From contig CAWGNK010000005.1 in the NCBI GenBank assembly GCA_963823945.1, positions 360,985 to 424,984 on the forward strand: DNA of 64,000 bases, in the 5' to 3' direction. The stretch's first letter is position 1; each line of letters starts with the position of its first letter. Below the pieces are notes generated by a model. The model was given only the letters and a program-made list of their open reading frames with translations. It made no database searches and was not told where the DNA came from. The position numbers and the translations under genes are program-made. Shown one piece after another: positions 61,574 to 64,000 of the stretch. The stretch comes from Bog-793 sp963823945 (lineage in GTDB: Bacteria; Actinomycetota; Acidimicrobiia; Acidimicrobiales; Bog-793).

Positions 61574-61579
61574 TATGAT
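61574..61579 (+). promoter_or_regulatory. -10 box of exonuclease gene
   Basis: TATGAT, about 30 bases before the ATG at 61610 with GAGGG in the leader. It is divergent from the rloA promoter about 100 bases away. Confidence 0.45.
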
Positions 61580-61609
61580 ACGAACGCACGTTCGACAGAG
61601 GGTTCTCGC

Positions 61610-62185
61610 ATGACCGACGTTTACATCTCGGCAGACATCGAGGCAGACGGCCCCATCCCGGGCCAGTACTCGATGCTGGCGTTCGGGCTCTCTGTTGCGT
61701 CAACGTTCGATGGGCGTTCGTTCGAGCCGCGGGATCCGTCCGCAAGTACCTTCTACCGGGAGTTGAAGCCGGCCTTCGACGCGGTCGATGAACGTGCTCT
61801 GGCCGTAGCCGGGCTCGATCGAGACGTCCTCGGCCGTGAGGGCTCCGATCCCAAGCGGGCGATGCAGGAGGCAGCGAAATGGGTGCGGGCTGAGGTAGGA
61901 CATGCTCACCCTGTCCTCGTGGGATATCCGGTGGTCTTCGACTGGATGTTCCTGCACTGGTACTTCGTCCACTTCGTCGGGGAGTCACCGTTCGGATTCT
62001 CCAGCGCGCTTGACATGAAGTCCATCTACCAGGCGAAGGCACGGGTCACGATCAGCGAGGCGGGACGGGACGACCTTCCGGAGGCGCTGACGACACAACG
62101 ACCTCACACGCATAACGCTCTGGACGACGCCATTGAGCAGGCTGAGATCTTCAATCGCCTATTTGCATGGGAACGGCCAAGATGA
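61610..62185 (+). CDS. DEDDh 3'-5' exonuclease (Cap18-like)
   Basis: 191 aa DnaQ/RNase H-fold exonuclease. Exo I D9-x-E11 (SADIEADGPI), exo II Asp in VVFDWMFLHWYF and exo III H168-x3-D172 (HTHNALDDA) are intact, so it should be active. The sequence EADGPIPGQYSMLAFG is like the small 3'-5' exonucleases I recall as CBASS accessory Cap18. The TGA overlaps the ATG of the next, broken gene (ATGA), as in a two-gene operon. The role in defence is inferred from location and subtype. Confidence 0.8.
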   Translation: MTDVYISADIEADGPIPGQYSMLAFGLSVASTFDGRSFEPRDPSASTFYRELKPAFDAVDERALAVAGLDRDVLGREGSDPKRAMQEAAKWVRAEVGHAHPVLVGYPVVFDWMFLHWYFVHFVGESPFGFSSALDMKSIYQAKARVTISEAGRDDLPEALTTQRPHTHNALDDAIEQAEIFNRLFAWERPR

Positions 62186-62310
62186 ACCTCAGCGACAAGG
62201 ACCTCGAAGCGTACGTCGACAAGAAACTCGCCTTGCCAGGCAACGATCGCAACGAGTTGCGTCAGCAGGTTAAGGGGAGTAAGTCTTGCGGGTCTCGAGT
62301 TAAGGGGTAG
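62182..62310 (+). pseudogene. N-terminal stub of a second gene, possibly CD-NTase-like
   Basis: ATG 62182 overlaps the exonuclease stop; only 42 codons are open. The first 30 residues (MNLSDKDLEAYVDKKLALPG, then NDRNELRQQV) recall, from memory, the N-terminus of CD-NTase-like nucleotidyltransferases that read LP...R...QV...L. From about 62268 the sequence no longer follows that pattern; it runs into a pentapeptide-repeat reading frame shifted by one base. It is probably a deletion or insertion scar that removed the enzyme. Confidence 0.45.
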
Positions 62311-62455
62311 TGACCTGAGTGGCGCTCAGTTGTTCGGCGCCGACCTGACAGATTGCTGCGCTGACCGGGTCCGATTTCGTGGGGCGGATCTCAGGGGCGC
62401 GACGTTCGTGCGGGGGACCGCGCTTAGGGTCCACGCCAAGTTAGGTCGCGCGTAG
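62261..62455 (+). pseudogene. Pentapeptide-repeat protein remnant
   Basis: One frame (shifted relative to 62182) reads RLRGVSLAGLELRGSDLSGA, then QLFGADLTD and FRGADLRGATF, i.e. repeated A(D/N)LxGA units of the right-handed beta-helix pentapeptide family. It has no start codon of its own and stops at 62453-62455, immediately before an ISAzo13-like transposase. It was either fused to or brought beside the stub by a rearrangement. Confidence 0.6.
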
Positions 62456-62975
62456 TATCCTGGCCGTGTGGAGGTCGCTGAGAAGGCGCTCGCGCGATTC
62501 TTCGAAGTGGTGCTGCCGCACATGAACGAGGTGCAAAGGCGCGTCGTGGCCGGTGCAGCATCGGAGATGCTGGGCCGCGGCGGCAAGACCGCGGTGGCGA
62601 CGGCTTCTGGCATGAGCCGCAACACGGTGATCAAGGCCGAGTCCGAGGTGAGCACGGGCATCGAGCCGGCGGCCCGTCTGCGCGCACCGGGTGGTGGTGA
62701 CAAACCCTTGACCGACCGTCAGCCCGGCCTTCTCGCCGCGCTCGACGAGCTCGTGTATCCCGAGACCCGGGGCAACCCGATGTCGCGGCTGCGCTGGACA
62801 TCGAAGTCGTCGACGAACCTGGCCGACGAGCTTTGCCGCCAAGGCTTCGAGGTGTCTTCGCGTACGGTGCTGCGGCTGTTGCACCGACTCGGATACTCCT
62901 TGCAGGCCAATGCCAAAGTGACGGAGGGACGCCAGCACCCCGATCGTGACGCCCAGTTCCACTACCTGCGGATTT
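62427..62975 (+). mobile_element. ISAzo13-like element, 3' truncated
   Basis: The left boundary is placed near AGGGTCCACGCCAAGTTAGG, a plausible IS end just before the transposase. Homology stops at about 62975, after which unrelated sequence follows. No matching right end was found. Confidence 0.55.
62453..62458 (+). promoter_or_regulatory. -10 box before ISAzo13-like transposase
   Basis: TAGTAT ends 9 bases before the GTG at 62468, slightly longer than the usual leaderless spacing of this window. Confidence 0.35.
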
Positions 62976-63076
62976 CGGACCATTCCGTACAGCTGGAACG
63001 GTCGAATCCGTACACCCGTTTCGGCGTTTTCGTACACCCGCGTGAGGGGGCTGTCGCAGCTGCTGGCGTGAGGTAG
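62468..63076 (+). pseudogene. ISAzo13-like transposase, C-terminus replaced
   Basis: N-terminal part of the family: FEVVLPHMNEVQRRVVAGAA, an HTH (GKTAVATASGMSRNTVIKA), APGGGDKPLTDRQPGLLAAL, LVYPETRGNPMSRLRWTSKS and LLHRLGYSLQANAKV, ending DRDAQFHYL. The remaining 34 or so residues do not match and the DDE core (with HNGNVxDH-like motifs) is absent, so it cannot transpose. Confidence 0.8.
62984..63040 (+). repeat. Short direct repeats GTACACCCG/TCCGTACA
   Basis: TCCGTACA at 62984-62991 and 63007-63014, and GTACACCCG at 63010-63018 and 63032-63040, about 22 bases apart. IS21-family ends often carry repeats of this kind, so this may be the left end of the next element. Confidence 0.4.
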
Positions 63077-63122
63077 GCCGTGCTCGCAACGCTTCTCGGA
63101 CCACCGTGTCCGAGGAGAGAGC

Positions 63123-63573
63123 GTGCCAAGACCCCACATCCCAATGCGCAAGATCCGCGACGTCATCCGCCTCGCCCTCGGCGAGAGGCTCTCCCTCCGC
63201 CAGGTCGGGCTCTCCCTCGGCCTTCCGTTCACCACCGTCGGCGATCACGTCCGGCGCGCCGTCGCGGCCGGGTTGTCCTGGCCGCTGCCGGACGGGCTTT
63301 CGGACCACGACCTCGAGCAGCTGCTGTTTCCCCCGCCCGTGCCCTCGAACGTCACCCGGCCGATGCCGGACTTCGCCTACGTGCACAGAGAGCTGCGGCG
63401 GAGAGGGGTGACCCTTGAGCTGTTGTGGCTCGAATACCGCGAGCTCCACCCCGACGGCTATGGCTACACCCAGTTCGTCCACCACTACCGGGTCTTCAAG
63501 GGCCGGGTCGACCTCGTCATGCGCCAGGTGCACCGCGCCGGCGAGAAGCTCTTCGTCGACTTCCCCGGCATGC
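63123..63573 (+). pseudogene. IS21-like istA transposase, 3' truncated
   Basis: N-terminal 150 residues of IstA: an HTH region (RDVIRLALGERLSLRQVGLS), LELLWLEYRELHPDGYGYTQF, HHYRVFKGRVDLVMRQVH and GEKLFVDFPG. The last segment is where the first DDE Asp normally sits (FVDYAG). Homology breaks there and the sequence continues into an RHS-type frame. No istB is present. The start follows GAGGAGAG. Confidence 0.8.
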
Positions 63574-63574
63574 G

Positions 63575-64000
63575 GATCACAACCTCGTCACCTCCTACAG
63601 CTACGACGCCGACGACCGCGTCGTCCTGACCACCGTCGACCCCGGCTCGGCGAGCCCGGCGACGACGAAGGACTACTACGACCCGAACGGAAACGTCTTC
63701 TGCTCGGTGTCGGCCAACGCCTACGCCCAAGGGTCGACGGCCTTCCAGCGCCCGCCCTGGCAGACGGGGTGGATCACGACACCGCCGAGCCCGACGGCGC
63801 TCTACTCGACGACGCCGAACGCGAGCCAGGCCAACAACGTCACGACGACGTTCTACAACGCCGACCGCGACGAGGTGCAGACGACCAACCCCGACGTCGA
63901 GACCTCCGTCTCGGCCTTCGACGCCGACGGCAGGACGTACTGCACCTCCGACCCGGTGAACGTCGCGGCCTGGCTGCAGGCCCACCCGTCGGGCGGCTAC
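63575..64000 (+). pseudogene. RHS/YD-repeat protein fragment, runs off window
   Basis: Open frame without a start, about 142 codons, with YD-type repeats: SYSYDADDRVVLTTVDPG, KDYYDPNGNVFCSVSANAY, TFYNADRDEVQTTNPDVE and SAFDADGRTYCTSDPVN. RHS proteins are large secreted or cell-surface proteins whose variable tips can be toxins in bacterial competition. The 5' part is missing and joins directly to the truncated istA, so it is presumably non-functional at this end, but it may continue intact to the right. Confidence 0.65.

Noticed and set aside
49464..64000. Right attachment site repeating the tRNA 3' end
   Set aside because: Reading the island I found no second copy of the T-arm and acceptor sequence; the element probably extends past the window.

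Overview
The window is high-GC bacterial DNA with strong actinobacterial marks: two WhiB proteins, a GuaB3-type IMP dehydrogenase paralogue, a DinB/DUF664 protein, a UPF0182 membrane protein, a DivIVA-domain protein, and an Sdh1-like succinate dehydrogenase. Many genes appear to be transcribed without a leader, with a TANNNT -10 box only 6-7 bases before an ATG or GTG. The gene order groEL ... guaB3 ... guaA-pcrA ... sucC-sucD-purN-purH resembles a mycobacterial-type actinobacterial backbone. I would guess a deep actinobacterial lineage such as Acidimicrobiia, but the sequence alone does not prove this.

Layout. Bases 1-13,200 hold groEL (5' end missing), a Nudix hydrolase, guaB3, a YfhO-like membrane protein, a lone type IV pilin with its own terminator, a TauE/SafE permease, a DinB/alpha-beta hydrolase pair, guaA and a PcrA/UvrD helicase. 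Bases 13,500-18,300 are an accessory patch of exported or membrane proteins, including a secreted nucleosidase-like protein, plus an MFS transporter. Bases 18,600-29,200 hold central metabolism: sucC (with a one-base frameshift), sucD, purN, purH, folD (behind a leaderless 24-codon upstream ORF), metF, icd and mdh. Bases 29,570-31,480 are a more AT-rich islet of two convergent genes that both carry an R-x4-H HEPN-type motif. Bases 31,600-35,550 hold sdhC-sdhA-sdhB-SCP2 on the minus strand. Bases 35,800-49,300 hold two whiB genes around a formiminotransferase, a degenerate zinc-metalloprotease-family protein, a HtrA-like protein that has lost its catalytic triad, an MreB-like protein, a HEAT-repeat protein, a PDZ/Lon-like secreted protease, a DivIVA protein ending in a phage-head-protein-like Cys/His motif, and UPF0182.

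At 49,387 an initiator tRNA-Met is followed directly by a tyrosine recombinase. This is the classic left edge of an integrated element, and everything to its right looks like a mobile defence island: an intact IS256-family insertion with an 8-bp target duplication, a complete type I restriction-modification operon (hsdM-hsdS-hsdR), a convergent rloA-rloB (AbiL-like) pair, and a DnaQ-like exonuclease overlapping a broken gene whose N-terminus resembles a CD-NTase-like nucleotidyltransferase (possibly a decayed CBASS operon). These are followed by scars of a pentapeptide-repeat gene, an ISAzo13-like transposase, an IS21-like istA and an RHS/YD-repeat protein that runs off the right end. No right attachment site is visible.

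No computation was run. Family names rest on motifs recognised by eye, and start codons were chosen from Shine-Dalgarno sequences, ATGA/GTGA overlaps and -10 spacing.
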